Positions 8,999 to 18,133 of a DNA stretch of 64,000 nt are shown piece after piece. The DNA comes from Lachnospiraceae bacterium. GTDB lineage: Bacteria > Bacillota > Clostridia > Lachnospirales > Lachnospiraceae. A program made the translations under genes and the position numbers. The notes below the pieces were generated by a model. That model ran no database searches and had not been told where the DNA came from. It saw only the letters and a list, made by a program, of their open reading frames with translations. The stretch covers positions 1-64,000 of the forward strand of contig JAAVZI010000081.1 in the NCBI GenBank assembly GCA_022791575.1, read 5' to 3'. The stretch's first letter is position 1, and every line of letters starts with the position of its first letter.

Positions 8999-9937
8999 TT
9001 ATCTTTCTTGTGAAAATATCGTCCCTTGTTTGATACGAAAGCCTCTTAAGAACTCTGCCGTCTGCATCCGCTTCTTTCCTTCCAGCTGGATTTCATCTAA
9101 GGCCAGGCTTCCGCTTCCAGTCTGCACCAATAACTGGGTCGAAGAAATCATGACCGCCTGACCGGGCACGACTCCTTCTAAATCCTTTTCTATATGGGCT
9201 TTCCAAATTTTCATAGTTTTCCCATCGGAATAGGTATAAGCGCTCGGCCACGGATTCAAACCACGGATTAGACGCTCGATTTCCACTGCTGGTTTACTCC
9301 ATTCAATATTTCCCAGCTGTTTGCTGAGCATTTTAGCATAACAGGACTGAGAGTCCTCCTGCTTTTCATAAGAAGCCGATCCATTTTCGATCTTCTGTAT
9401 GGTCTGTACCAACAGCCTAGCACCAGTTAGGGATAATTTATCATGAAGGCTTCCCCCGGTTTCCTCTGTATCCAGAAGAACTTCTGTTTTTGCAATCATG
9501 TCTCCGGTATCAATTCCTTCATCCATTCTTATAATAGTAACTCCTGTCTTCTCTTCACCATCAATTACTGCCCATTGTATAGGAGCAGCCCCGCGGTATC
9601 TTGGAAGCAGAGAGGCGTGAACATTGATACAGCCATATCTGGGCCTGTCAAGAATTTCTTTGGTAAGAATCTGTCCAAATGCTACAACTACGATCATATC
9701 TGCCTCATATCGATTCAACTCTGCAAGCGCTTCCGGCTCACGGATTTTGACTGGCTGGAATACCGGAATATCATATCTTAACGCACATTCCTTTACCGGT
9801 GAAAACTGCATATTCCTACCTCTACCCTTCGGCTTATCTGGCTGGGTCACCACAAGACTGACCTCATGTCCAGCTTCTATAATGGCTTCCAGAGTCGCCA
9901 CTGCAAACTCTGGCGTTCCCATAAAAATCACTTTCAT
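8999..9937 (-). CDS. fmt: Methionyl-tRNA formyltransferase
   Basis: Formylates the initiator Met-tRNA using 10-formyltetrahydrofolate. Motifs: MGTPEFAV at the N-terminus, the catalytic HASLLPRYRGAAP with Asn-His-Asp geometry (NVHASLLP), and IDTGDM. 312 residues, normal. The catalytic domain covers about 1-205 and an OB-like tRNA-binding domain the rest. It follows def, whose product removes the formyl group later, as in most bacteria. Three tandem copies of a short GC-rich repeat lie between def and its Shine-Dalgarno (AAAAGGAG). Confidence 0.97.
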   Translation of the reverse strand: MKVIFMGTPEFAVATLEAIIEAGHEVSLVVTQPDKPKGRGRNMQFSPVKECALRYDIPVFQPVKIREPEALAELNRYEADMIVVVAFGQILTKEILDRPRYGCINVHASLLPRYRGAAPIQWAVIDGEEKTGVTIIRMDEGIDTGDMIAKTEVLLDTEETGGSLHDKLSLTGARLLVQTIQKIENGSASYEKQEDSQSCYAKMLSKQLGNIEWSKPAVEIERLIRGLNPWPSAYTYSDGKTMKIWKAHIEKDLEGVVPGQAVMISSTQLLVQTGSGSLALDEIQLEGKKRMQTAEFLRGFRIKQGTIFSQER

Positions 9938-9951
9938 AACATTCTCCTTTT

Positions 9952-10053
9952 CTGTCCGCCGACCGCAGGGAAGGGGACTTACCTTTCCGTCCGCTGACCG
10001 CAGGGAGGGGGACTTACCTTTTCCGTCCGCTGACCGCAGGGAGGGGGACTTAC
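9952..10053 (-). repeat. Three tandem copies of the short operon-junction repeat
   Basis: Three units of about 32 bp in a row (about 9952-9984, 9987-10019, 10022-10053). On the gene strand each reads GTAAGTCCCC...CCCTGCGGTC...GCGGAC and they are separated by A-rich GGAAAAG/GAAAG spacers. The first begins right after the def stop codon and the last ends just before the fmt ribosome binding site. The two units nearest def are almost identical to each other. Confidence 0.85.
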
Positions 10054-10530
10054 CTATTCTTCTTCATGAACGACATCTTTTAATTCTCCCTCAACCTTAT
10101 CTATATACAAGGTTCCCTGCAAATGGTCGCATTCATGGCAGATGGCTCTAGCCAGCAGTTCTGTTCCCTCTAGTACAAAGGATTCCATATTCTCATCCAT
10201 TGCCTGAACCTTCACATAATCCGGCCGTGTTACAACCCCAGCTTTTCCCGGAATACTCAAACATCCCTCATCTCCTGTCTGCTCACCGGAGAATTCCAGA
10301 ATCTCTGGATTAATCAGAACCAATGGATTGGGTTCTTCATCAACATCAATGACAACAATATTGCGCAACACGCCAACCTGAGGAGCAGCAAGGCCCACAC
10401 CGTTATTTTCATACATTGTCTCTAGCATATCCTCTATCAGCTCTGCTAATTTAGGCGTCAATTCTGTCACCTTTCTGCAATGTTTACGAAGTACCGGATC
10501 TCCTTCTGTTCTAATGCTTCTAATAGCCAT
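10054..10530 (-). CDS. def: Peptide deformylase
   Basis: Removes the N-terminal formyl group from nascent proteins. All three family motifs are visible: GVGLAAPQVG, EGCLS with the metal-binding cysteine, and HECDH with two metal-binding histidines. About 158 residues from the ATG at 10530, which has AGGATATAGG before it; the longer reading would extend into the short repeat after priA. The C-terminus ends acidic (HEEE). Between priA and fmt, the classical order. Confidence 0.96.
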   Translation of the reverse strand: MAIRSIRTEGDPVLRKHCRKVTELTPKLAELIEDMLETMYENNGVGLAAPQVGVLRNIVVIDVDEEPNPLVLINPEILEFSGEQTGDEGCLSIPGKAGVVTRPDYVKVQAMDENMESFVLEGTELLARAICHECDHLQGTLYIDKVEGELKDVVHEEE

Positions 10531-10555
10531 TCCTATATCCTGCCTTTCTATTATT

Positions 10556-10587
10556 CTGTCCGCCAACCGTAGGGAGGGGGACTTACT
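10556..10587 (-). repeat. Short operon-junction repeat, priA-def copy
   Basis: A single copy of the GTAAGTCCCCC...GGCGGACAG unit that begins immediately after the priA stop codon and ends about 25 bases before the def start. Confidence 0.8.
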
Positions 10588-12890
10588 TATATACTCATAT
10601 CAAACTGTAACTGTATCTCATCAGTCATTACATACATATCTTCCAACCATCTTCTGCAGCTGCCAAGAATCTTCTGGTCACCAGACTTCACATAGATTAC
10701 CTGACGGTAACGATTGTTCAGTCTGGAAATGCTGGCCGGCGCCGGTCCTACCAGCCGGACTCTGTTATCCTGTTCTAGCTGCCTAAAAAATTGCTGAAGC
10801 AGTGCAGATATATGCCGAATCTCCTTAACAGCTTTCTCCTCTTCATCCGCTGACAAAAAAATTTCCATTACGTGTCCTGCGGGAGGATAATCCATAATGG
10901 ACCGAAATGTTATTTCTTCTTCATAAAAAGCCTGATAATTCTGCTCTTTTGCCAGACGAATGCTGTAATGTCCGGGATTATAAGTCTGAATCACAACTTC
11001 ACCAGCCACATTGCCTCTTCCAGCACGCCCAGCGGCTTGAGTCAGCAGTTGAAAGGTCCGCTCAGAACTTCGGAAATCACCCGCATGCAGCGACATATCT
11101 GCAGCTAAAATCCCGACCAGAGTAACGTTTGGAAAATCATGCCCTTTCACAATCATCTGTGTTCCTATTAGAATATCTGCTTCCTGATTCTGGAATGCAG
11201 TTACAATCTGCTCATGTCCATGCTTTTTGCGTGTGGTATCCATATCCATCCGCAAGACTCCTGCACCTGGAAATGTTTTTTTTACCAGCTCTTCCACCTG
11301 TTCTGTTCCCACCCGAAACCCGCCGATATATTGCGATCCGCAAGACGGGCACTCTACCACCTGTTTCTGCTCATAGCCACAATAATGACAACGCATGATT
11401 CCATTTCTGTCTGCTGCCCCCGAAGAGGAAGCATTTCCTCTACTGTGCAGAGACAATGTAACATCACAATTCGGGCAAGTGACTGCCTGCCCGCAGGACC
11501 GACAAGAGATAAATCCATGATACCCCCTGCGGTTTAAAAACAATAAGGTCTGCTGTTTCTTTCTCAGCCGATCTTCTATCAGATCATGCAGACGCCTACT
11601 GAAAATAGAACGGTTTCCTTCTTTCAGTTCTGTACGCAAATCCACAATTTCAGCATGAGCAAGTCCGCTTTTCGATATTCTCTCCTGCATGGACAGCAGC
11701 TCATACTGACCATGAAGCGCCCGGTAATAAGAATCTACCGATGGCGTAGCCGAAGCCAGCAGAACCGTTGCACCAGTCATTACAGATCTTTGTATGGCCG
11801 TTTCCCTTGCATGGTATTTGGGAACATTTTCACTCTTATAACTTTGCTCATGTTCTTCATCTATCATGATATATCCTAAATTTGAAAATGGTGTGAATAA
11901 TGCAGACCTGGGTCCGATCATAACATCAATTTCGCCTTTCTTAGCTCGTTCAAACTGATCATAACGCTCTCCCTTGGAAAGCCTGGAATGAATAATGGAT
12001 ACTCGGCTGCCAAACCTTTTATAAAAACGCATAACGGTCTGCTTTGTCAAAGCAATTTCCGGTATCAGTACAATGGAAGCTTTTCCTTCGCTGGCTGCCA
12101 GAGCCGCCAGTTCCACATACACTTCTGTCTTTCCGCTGCCTGTAATGCCATGAAGCAGAAACGGCCGTTTCGAACGATTATAAAACACTGCATGTACCTG
12201 GTCTACAATATTCTGCTGAAGATTAGTCAGCGTATATTCCTCTGACACTTCCATATCAGACTGCCCAGGCGATCTTTGATTGTTTATTTCCCCTTGATCT
12301 ACGATGGGATTTCGGTATATCTGACTGGTTTCTTCTGTAATAACGCCTTCCTTGAGCAATGCCTGTATGGTTGAACTAGAAACCTGTAATTCCTTACCAA
12401 CCACGCTTGCCTTAACAACCGGATTTTTGAACATATGTTCCATCAATCGAACCTTGGCAACATGCTTTTTTCTCCTATATTCCTCCAGCTTTTCTTCAGT
12501 TTCTGCAGGACTGACTGCTAGACAGAACCGGCGTTCGTTTAATTCTTTTGTTTTATCTTTAACCGGCAGTACGGTTTTCAAAGCCTGTATCATAGTTGCA
12601 CCATAGGTTTCCCTAATCCAGCCTGCCAGCTCAATCAACTGTCCCTCAATAGCCACACTATTTTGAACAATTTCGGTTAACTCTTTTAATTTATTTACAT
12701 CATATTCTGCCCGGTCCGTAATTTCAATGACATATCCCTTACGGCTTTTATTGCCTCTGCCAAACGGAATGATCACTTCCTGCCCAAGCTTTAGTTCTTC
12801 CCGCAGTCTGTCAGGAATCTTATATTGAAATGTCTTATCTACACTTTCATGTGCAATATTAATAATAATATTGGCATATTTTCCAATCAT
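10587..12890 (-). CDS. priA: Primosomal protein N' (replication restart helicase)
   Basis: Superfamily 2 helicase that reloads the replisome at collapsed forks. It has an N-terminal DNA-binding domain (about 1-110), Walker A GITGSGKTEV, DEEH Walker B, and eight cysteines in a zinc-binding insertion (CRSCGQAVTCPNC, CHYCG, CPSCGSQY), followed by QAAGRAGR of helicase motif VI. 767 residues, normal. It starts 10 bases after the murE stop, so the two are cotranscribed. Confidence 0.97.
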   Translation of the reverse strand: MIGKYANIIINIAHESVDKTFQYKIPDRLREELKLGQEVIIPFGRGNKSRKGYVIEITDRAEYDVNKLKELTEIVQNSVAIEGQLIELAGWIRETYGATMIQALKTVLPVKDKTKELNERRFCLAVSPAETEEKLEEYRRKKHVAKVRLMEHMFKNPVVKASVVGKELQVSSSTIQALLKEGVITEETSQIYRNPIVDQGEINNQRSPGQSDMEVSEEYTLTNLQQNIVDQVHAVFYNRSKRPFLLHGITGSGKTEVYVELAALAASEGKASIVLIPEIALTKQTVMRFYKRFGSRVSIIHSRLSKGERYDQFERAKKGEIDVMIGPRSALFTPFSNLGYIMIDEEHEQSYKSENVPKYHARETAIQRSVMTGATVLLASATPSVDSYYRALHGQYELLSMQERISKSGLAHAEIVDLRTELKEGNRSIFSRRLHDLIEDRLRKKQQTLLFLNRRGYHGFISCRSCGQAVTCPNCDVTLSLHSRGNASSSGAADRNGIMRCHYCGYEQKQVVECPSCGSQYIGGFRVGTEQVEELVKKTFPGAGVLRMDMDTTRKKHGHEQIVTAFQNQEADILIGTQMIVKGHDFPNVTLVGILAADMSLHAGDFRSSERTFQLLTQAAGRAGRGNVAGEVVIQTYNPGHYSIRLAKEQNYQAFYEEEITFRSIMDYPPAGHVMEIFLSADEEEKAVKEIRHISALLQQFFRQLEQDNRVRLVGPAPASISRLNNRYRQVIYVKSGDQKILGSCRRWLEDMYVMTDEIQLQFDMSI

Positions 12891-12900
12891 GGTTTCCCTT

Positions 12901-14409
12901 CTAATCCCGATTCCTGTTCTCTTTCAAAATATCTTGTATGATATCTCGTTCATCCATGGGGTATTTGACTCCCCTAATCTCCTGATAATCCTCATGGCCT
13001 TTTCCAGCCAGTACAATAATATCGCCTGGCTGACCATTATGAATCACATAAGCAACCGCTTCCCTGCGGTCCGGTATTTCCACATATCTTCCATCGGTTT
13101 TACCAATTCCTATTTTAATATCATCTATAATCGCCTGCGGCTCCTCATTTCTGGGATTATCCGAGGTAATTACCGTCAAATCCGCCAGCCTTCCCGATAC
13201 TTCGCCCATTTCATAGCGTCTTAGCTTTGAACGGTTGCCTCCGCAGCCAAACAGACATACCAAGCGTTTTGGCTGATATTCCCTCAGCGTTGTCAAAAGG
13301 CTTTCCAGACTCATAGCATTGTGGGCATAATCAATTAAGAGTGTAAACTCATCCGATACTTTTATCATCTCAATCCTGCCCTTTACCTTTGCTTGACCCA
13401 ATGCTGCCTTAATATCTCCCAGATTAATTCGGAAATGACGGCATATGGCGATAGAAGTTAGGGAATTATATACACTGAATTTACCAGGAATATCAATTTC
13501 CACACCAAACTCCTGTGTATGTTCTCCCTTTACCGAAGTATCAAAAGGATACCGGCTCTTTACCTGATAAGAGGATCCCAGAAATCCAGAACGGCTAATC
13601 ATCTGTACCTGTTCTGCCCGTATATCAGCATTCTCACCAAATCCAATTGTTTCCAGCTGGCAGGTATGGCCTTCTAATACATGCTTCCAATGCTGATCAT
13701 CGCTATTGACAATACCCGTTTTACATTGACGGAACAACAGCCCCTTACAGCGCATATAATCTTCAAAATCCTTATGCTCACCTGGACCGATATGATCCGG
13801 CTCTATATTCGTAAATATTCCTAATTCAAATTGAAATCCCGCCGTACGGTGCAGCATCAGCCCCTGTGAAGAAACTTCCATAACAACAATTTCACAACCA
13901 GCATCTGCCATCTGACGGAAATATTTTTGTAACAAATAGGATTCCGGTGTTGTATGAGTAGCCGGAATCTTATCCTGGCCAATGATAATCTCAATGGTTC
14001 CAATCAATCCTACCTGATATCCTGCATGTTCCAGAACTGCTTTAACCATATAGGCTGTAGTTGTCTTGCCTTTCGTTCCGGTAATACCAATAATCCTCAT
14101 CTCTTTTGCCGGATGCCCGAAATATGCAGCTGAAATACATGCCATGGCATACCGGGAATCTTTTACCCGGATTACCGTAATATCCTCTGGAACTTCCGGC
14201 ATCTCCTCTACTACCAGAACGGATGCACCCTTTTGCGCCACTTCTCCTGCATATGAATGGCCATCTGAAACATTTCCCCGGATACAGATGAAAAGACAGC
14301 CTTTTTCCGCTTTTCTGGAATCATATACAACATCGGTCACTGTTACATCTGTGCTTCCCTGTATACATTCATAAGATAGACCTTCTAATAGTGTTTGAAG
14401 TTTAAACAT
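12901..14409 (-). CDS. murE: UDP-MurNAc-tripeptide ligase (meso-diaminopimelate adding)
   Basis: Adds the third residue to the peptidoglycan stem peptide. Seen: the Mur ligase P-loop GITGTKGKTTTA, catalytic EVSSQG, and the substrate-selecting DNPRNEEP. The DNPR form is the signature of enzymes using meso-diaminopimelate rather than lysine (family knowledge). 502 residues from the ATG at 14409, which AAAGGTG precedes; the longer reading lacks such a site. Head of the murE-priA-def-fmt run. Confidence 0.95.
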   Translation of the reverse strand: MFKLQTLLEGLSYECIQGSTDVTVTDVVYDSRKAEKGCLFICIRGNVSDGHSYAGEVAQKGASVLVVEEMPEVPEDITVIRVKDSRYAMACISAAYFGHPAKEMRIIGITGTKGKTTTAYMVKAVLEHAGYQVGLIGTIEIIIGQDKIPATHTTPESYLLQKYFRQMADAGCEIVVMEVSSQGLMLHRTAGFQFELGIFTNIEPDHIGPGEHKDFEDYMRCKGLLFRQCKTGIVNSDDQHWKHVLEGHTCQLETIGFGENADIRAEQVQMISRSGFLGSSYQVKSRYPFDTSVKGEHTQEFGVEIDIPGKFSVYNSLTSIAICRHFRINLGDIKAALGQAKVKGRIEMIKVSDEFTLLIDYAHNAMSLESLLTTLREYQPKRLVCLFGCGGNRSKLRRYEMGEVSGRLADLTVITSDNPRNEEPQAIIDDIKIGIGKTDGRYVEIPDRREAVAYVIHNGQPGDIIVLAGKGHEDYQEIRGVKYPMDERDIIQDILKENRNRD

Positions 14410-14537
14410 GGCTTTCACCTTTCTATCATCACTTTGCCCGCTGATCTTCAAGCGAGAGATTCTCCTTTTATATTATGCTGGATTTCCACAAAAACCCATG
14501 AAACAGTATAGCACAAATTTGCTCTGTTGTCTAACAA

Positions 14538-14702
14538 TTATTGCGAATTCTCTTCCTGGTCCAGTTCGTCCATCTCTTCCCATGGATCTTTTAGATTCTT
14601 TTTCGCTTTTTTATAGGCAAGAAGCAGTATTAGGCTTCCAAGAAACATGCCAATCAAAAATCCACCGATATTCATCCATATTTCTGCGTTGATATATACC
14701 AT
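14538..14702 (-). CDS. Small single-pass membrane protein
   Basis: About 54 residues, with one transmembrane helix (GGFLIGMFLGSLILLLAY), then a basic stretch and an acidic tail (DELDQEEN). CAGGAG lies before the chosen ATG at 14702. No family recognised. It lies between the dockerin beta-helix gene and murE, same strand. Its size and composition resemble the small membrane proteins often linked to cell-wall genes, but that is only inference. Confidence 0.55.
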   Translation of the reverse strand: MVYINAEIWMNIGGFLIGMFLGSLILLLAYKKAKKNLKDPWEEMDELDQEENSQ

Positions 14703-14735
14703 TATTTTCTCCTGTGTTATGCAAAACAACTAGTT

Positions 14736-17720
14736 TTATGAAATAGATTCCATCTTTAGAACAACGCGCAGTAAGAGCTGTGCATCCATTAGTGTAATTC
14801 CTTCTTTTCCATCCAGATCTGCTGCTTCCAATTCTTTTCCTTCTAACGTAATTATTTTCAAAGCTGCCCTCAATATTTTCTGGACATCTGCAAGATCCAC
14901 ATTTCCATCCTGGTTAACATCTCCAGGTATAACTGGGCTCTCAGAGTCACTTGGACTCTCAGAGTTATCTGGATGATCTGTATGGCCTGGCTGCTCTGAG
15001 TTATCTGGACTATCTGTATCATCTGGCTTTTCGTTCTCACCTGGGTTGTCTGTATTATTGGGTTCTTTGGTTTCACCTGGATTATTTGTATTACTTGGCT
15101 CTTTGGTTTCACCTGGATTGTCTGTATTGCTTGGCTCTTTGGTTTCACCTGGATTGTCTGTATTGCTTGGCTCTTTGGTTTCACCTGGGTTGTCTGTTAT
15201 GCCTGGCCCTTCAGTCTTATCTGGAACATCGGTCTTATCTGGGTTATCTGTACCGCTGGGATTCTCTGTTGGAAATGGATTCTCTGGTTCTTCTGGTATT
15301 TCTGGTTCTTCCCCCTTAATCATTCCCATACCCTCTGTTGTATAATAAGTATTCCAATCTGCTATCCACTGTGCACCATACGTCGATTCTTCTGCCAGTA
15401 CACTGTTTTCTTTTATCTTTCCAGTTTTCAGATCTAATCCCAGACTCTCAATATCACTAACTAAACAATGTTCCGTATCAAACCCATCTTTCTGATAGTT
15501 GGCAATCCCTTCGGTATCTTTACTTATTGTTGTTCCTACAACTACCATTCTGTTTAAGATTTGATCAGATGGTACAAACAAAGATTTCTCGTCTGTATTC
15601 CATGCCTCATCTGTCTCCTCTGGGAAATATTTTTGTTCCAGATAGGGATACAGCTTTTTATAATGGCTATACCAATATTGCATATTTTCTGCTGTATTAC
15701 TGAAATTTTCCCCATCGCCTTCTCGAAATGCTCGATAATATCGGTATTTCAAGATCTTCTCATTCGGAATGGGACGGATTCCCCCATACTGTTTGTAGCT
15801 GACAGTTTTTCCTATGTTAATAAAAATATTATCGGTTATCTGATGTCCATAACCGTTATTGGAAAATAAAGCTGTTCCTGCGATATCCTTAAAAATATTT
15901 TTACGAATAATCATACCTGACATTCCGTCGTCCATATATACTGCAAAACAGCCTGCCGGAATATTTTCAATTAAATTATAGGTAATCTGGTTTCCCAGCC
16001 AATTAAAGCAGCGGCCAGAATAAATAGGCGCCTGGTCATTCGTATTCGTACATACGTTCTCTATATGATTACGTGTAACCAGCATATCATTTCCCATAAT
16101 CTGTATTACCATATGCGGTGCATCGTGAATATAGTTAAACCGGGCGGTATTTCCTACACCCTCCAGATAAACAGCCGGTGTATAGGTCTGCAGTCTGGAA
16201 ATATGATAGATCTCACAGTGCTCTACTATATTATTGCCCCGTTCCAGGCTCTGCTCATCACCGCCTGCCAGATAAACACCTCCGCAGCCCATATCATGAA
16301 TCAGGCAGTTTCTAACTTTGTTGTTATGTCCTCCTCCTGATGTGATATAAGCCGGATCCGTAGTAATGGTATTATTATTTTTTCCTATTTTGACAGCATC
16401 CAAACTGATATTCGAAAATTCACAATCTTCAATGATACAAGATTCACAATCCTCCATAATTACTCCATATCCGGTAGAACCCGTCATAGTAATTCCTTTA
16501 ATCTGTACTTCCCTTGCCCCCTCTAACTGGAAGAACGGAGCATTAGAAGAGGTCAACGCTATTGTCTTATCCCCAATTTCTCCATTTTGAGGATAATAAT
16601 AGAGTACATCATGGTTCTGATAACGGTCAATATAATATTCACCTTCCTGGTCTAGTTCACATAAAAGATTAATGGCCGTCAGCTGTATCCGTTTGTCCTG
16701 TACTCCCTGCATAGATGGATATTTACAGTGAATGGTCTGCTTATTTACATCTACAGAATAGATACGGCTCATATCATTGGCATAATTATTCTCAAAATAA
16801 CCGGACAGCCAGCCATCTGTTTCATATCTGGTATGATCGGCATTCTCATGTACTTCCGGCTGATTATCCTGCGGCTCATTCTCAACCGTCGGCGGTGCCC
16901 AATCTGCAATCTGCTGTTCTAGGCCATTCCTCGTATAAAACACTGGTCCTTTCATAATAAGCATTTCTTCATAAGTTTTTGGATGATCGGTCTTATCAAA
17001 CCAATAATTCCTTGGCCGTTCTCCCTCATTTGCTCCTGCCGCCTTAGCATCTTGATCCTCATTCAGCCCATTTTTTGTCTTTCCTGCCAGAATCTGGCTC
17101 ATAGTCATAACCGGCTCCTCTTTATTCGGATACTGAGCCAATGTCTGTAAAGTGCCGTCCACAATCAATTCCGGCTGAAATGCCTGTTTCGGCCAATTGA
17201 ATCCATTCTTGAGAATTTCTCCTGTCGAAATTCCTTCTGCGCCCAGATCATATACATACACCTGATCCCTCATTTCTTCCGTCAATCTGCTCTGAGAAGA
17301 AAATTGTTCTCCGGTAACCTGACTGAGCTTTTTAAAATTACTGTTTGACAACGTAATGGTTCCTGTCAATGTTACCTTTTCACCTGGACAGGCCTCATAA
17401 GTCACATATGAATCCTGCTCCCCCAGCTGAATTACTGGCTCTTCTTTTGTAACTGCATAATTTCCTTCTTGTATGTACACCGTCGCTCGATTAGACGCAT
17501 CTAATCTGAGCGTACGCAGATAATTTCTGGCTTCTGTAATAGAAGCAAATGGATCATCTTTTGTACCTTCTGCGCCCTTTCTTCCGTCTGCAGCCACATA
17601 AACAATTGATTGGCTGTTCTTATCTGGTTGATCTGCCAAGGTTCCCGCTGAAACATACAAACTGGACAGACCAAGTACCAATGCTGAAACCGCCCCCACA
17701 ATTCTTTTTTGAAGTTTCAT
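14736..17720 (-). CDS. Secreted right-handed beta-helix protein with C-terminal dockerin
   Basis: 994 residues. A signal peptide (about 1-28) is followed by VYVAADGRKG...GTKDDPF, typical of the start of secreted parallel beta-helix enzymes, and by a long series of helix coils about 390-640 (SCIIEDCEF, NKVRNCLIHD, NIVEHCEIYH, LVTRNHIEN). A low-complexity linker of 12-residue repeats (NPGETKEPSNTD) follows, then a type I dockerin with two calcium loops (GDVNQDGNVDLAD and ADLDGKEGITLMD). The layout resembles GH141-like and other polysaccharide-active beta-helix proteins, but the substrate cannot be read here. Strong GAGGAGG before the start. Likely part of a surface complex through its dockerin. 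Confidence 0.85.
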   Translation of the reverse strand: MKLQKRIVGAVSALVLGLSSLYVSAGTLADQPDKNSQSIVYVAADGRKGAEGTKDDPFASITEARNYLRTLRLDASNRATVYIQEGNYAVTKEEPVIQLGEQDSYVTYEACPGEKVTLTGTITLSNSNFKKLSQVTGEQFSSQSRLTEEMRDQVYVYDLGAEGISTGEILKNGFNWPKQAFQPELIVDGTLQTLAQYPNKEEPVMTMSQILAGKTKNGLNEDQDAKAAGANEGERPRNYWFDKTDHPKTYEEMLIMKGPVFYTRNGLEQQIADWAPPTVENEPQDNQPEVHENADHTRYETDGWLSGYFENNYANDMSRIYSVDVNKQTIHCKYPSMQGVQDKRIQLTAINLLCELDQEGEYYIDRYQNHDVLYYYPQNGEIGDKTIALTSSNAPFFQLEGAREVQIKGITMTGSTGYGVIMEDCESCIIEDCEFSNISLDAVKIGKNNNTITTDPAYITSGGGHNNKVRNCLIHDMGCGGVYLAGGDEQSLERGNNIVEHCEIYHISRLQTYTPAVYLEGVGNTARFNYIHDAPHMVIQIMGNDMLVTRNHIENVCTNTNDQAPIYSGRCFNWLGNQITYNLIENIPAGCFAVYMDDGMSGMIIRKNIFKDIAGTALFSNNGYGHQITDNIFINIGKTVSYKQYGGIRPIPNEKILKYRYYRAFREGDGENFSNTAENMQYWYSHYKKLYPYLEQKYFPEETDEAWNTDEKSLFVPSDQILNRMVVVGTTISKDTEGIANYQKDGFDTEHCLVSDIESLGLDLKTGKIKENSVLAEESTYGAQWIADWNTYYTTEGMGMIKGEEPEIPEEPENPFPTENPSGTDNPDKTDVPDKTEGPGITDNPGETKEPSNTDNPGETKEPSNTDNPGETKEPSNTNNPGETKEPNNTDNPGENEKPDDTDSPDNSEQPGHTDHPDNSESPSDSESPVIPGDVNQDGNVDLADVQKILRAALKIITLEGKELEAADLDGKEGITLMDAQLLLRVVLKMESIS
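15050..15195 (-). repeat. 36 bp tandem repeats coding the linker of the beta-helix protein
   Basis: About four nearly identical 36 bp units (containing CTTTGGTTTCACCTGG) encode 12-residue NPGETKEPSNTD repeats, with more diverged units on both sides. They are in frame, so changes in copy number would lengthen or shorten the linker without breaking the protein. Coding tandem repeat, not a CRISPR array. Confidence 0.85.
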
Positions 17721-17923
17721 AATGATACCTCCTCTATTCTTCTGTCAAAAAAATATAATTATATTTTACAGGTTTTTCTTATATTTGTCTATGATATATA
17801 GCAAATATGGCAGCTAATATGATATTAAACTCAAATAAGTTTTTGATTTTATATTTTGTTTATAATTTAAACACACTTTAGACACACTTATCTAGTATAG
17901 TAGTTCTTGGATAGTAGTTAACC

Positions 17924-17995
17924 ACTCACTATCTCTCCCCCCTCATAAAAGTGAGTAGCCTTGCAGACTTCGGTTTGCAAGGTTGCTTGCTTTTT
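17924..17995 (+). terminator. Two-hairpin structure ending in a T-run (plus-strand terminator shape)
   Basis: First stem ACTCAC/GTGAGT (17924-17929 with 17951-17956), then a 10 bp stem capped by a TTCG tetraloop (17959-17982) followed by TTGCTTGCTTTTT. On the plus strand this has the form of an intrinsic terminator, yet no plus-strand gene lies upstream. It is within the 413-base gap between the beta-helix gene and the PfkB kinase. The rest of the gap (17721-17923) is AT-rich and shows nothing I can name. Confidence 0.55.
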
Positions 17996-18039
17996 ACGAT
18001 ATTTATTTAATTAAATTTCAGCATACCACAACTATACAA

Positions 18040-18079
18040 AATAGGCCAGCACTAAATATTAAAAAAGTGCTGGCCTATT
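18040..18079 (-). terminator. Terminator of the carbohydrate operon
   Basis: A 14 bp perfect stem (AATAGGCCAGCACT with its complement) and an AT-only loop, 55 bases beyond the end of the PfkB kinase gene, followed on the minus strand by TTTTGTATAG. Confidence 0.75.
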
Positions 18080-18133
18080 GATTTTCGTATATGTAATTTT
18101 TATTGCAGTATTTGATCTATTCACTGCAGGAAA

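Noticed and set aside
9624-10151. A 175-codon plus-strand ORF with SADRREGDLP repeats
   Set aside because: It spans fmt antisense, the three junction repeats and part of def; the repeats create the repeated peptide.
15050-15195. Regular 36 bp repeats suggesting a CRISPR array
   Set aside because: Units are contiguous with no spacers and are in frame within the dockerin protein.
14870-15345. Long ORFs on other frames across the linker of the beta-helix protein, with repeated peptides
   Set aside because: Produced by the 36 bp tandem repeat of the real gene read in other frames.
17924-18000. Cyclic-di-GMP riboswitch before the beta-helix gene
   Set aside because: A GCAAACC stretch on the minus strand recalls that class, but the rest of the conserved core and the tetraloop receptor are missing.
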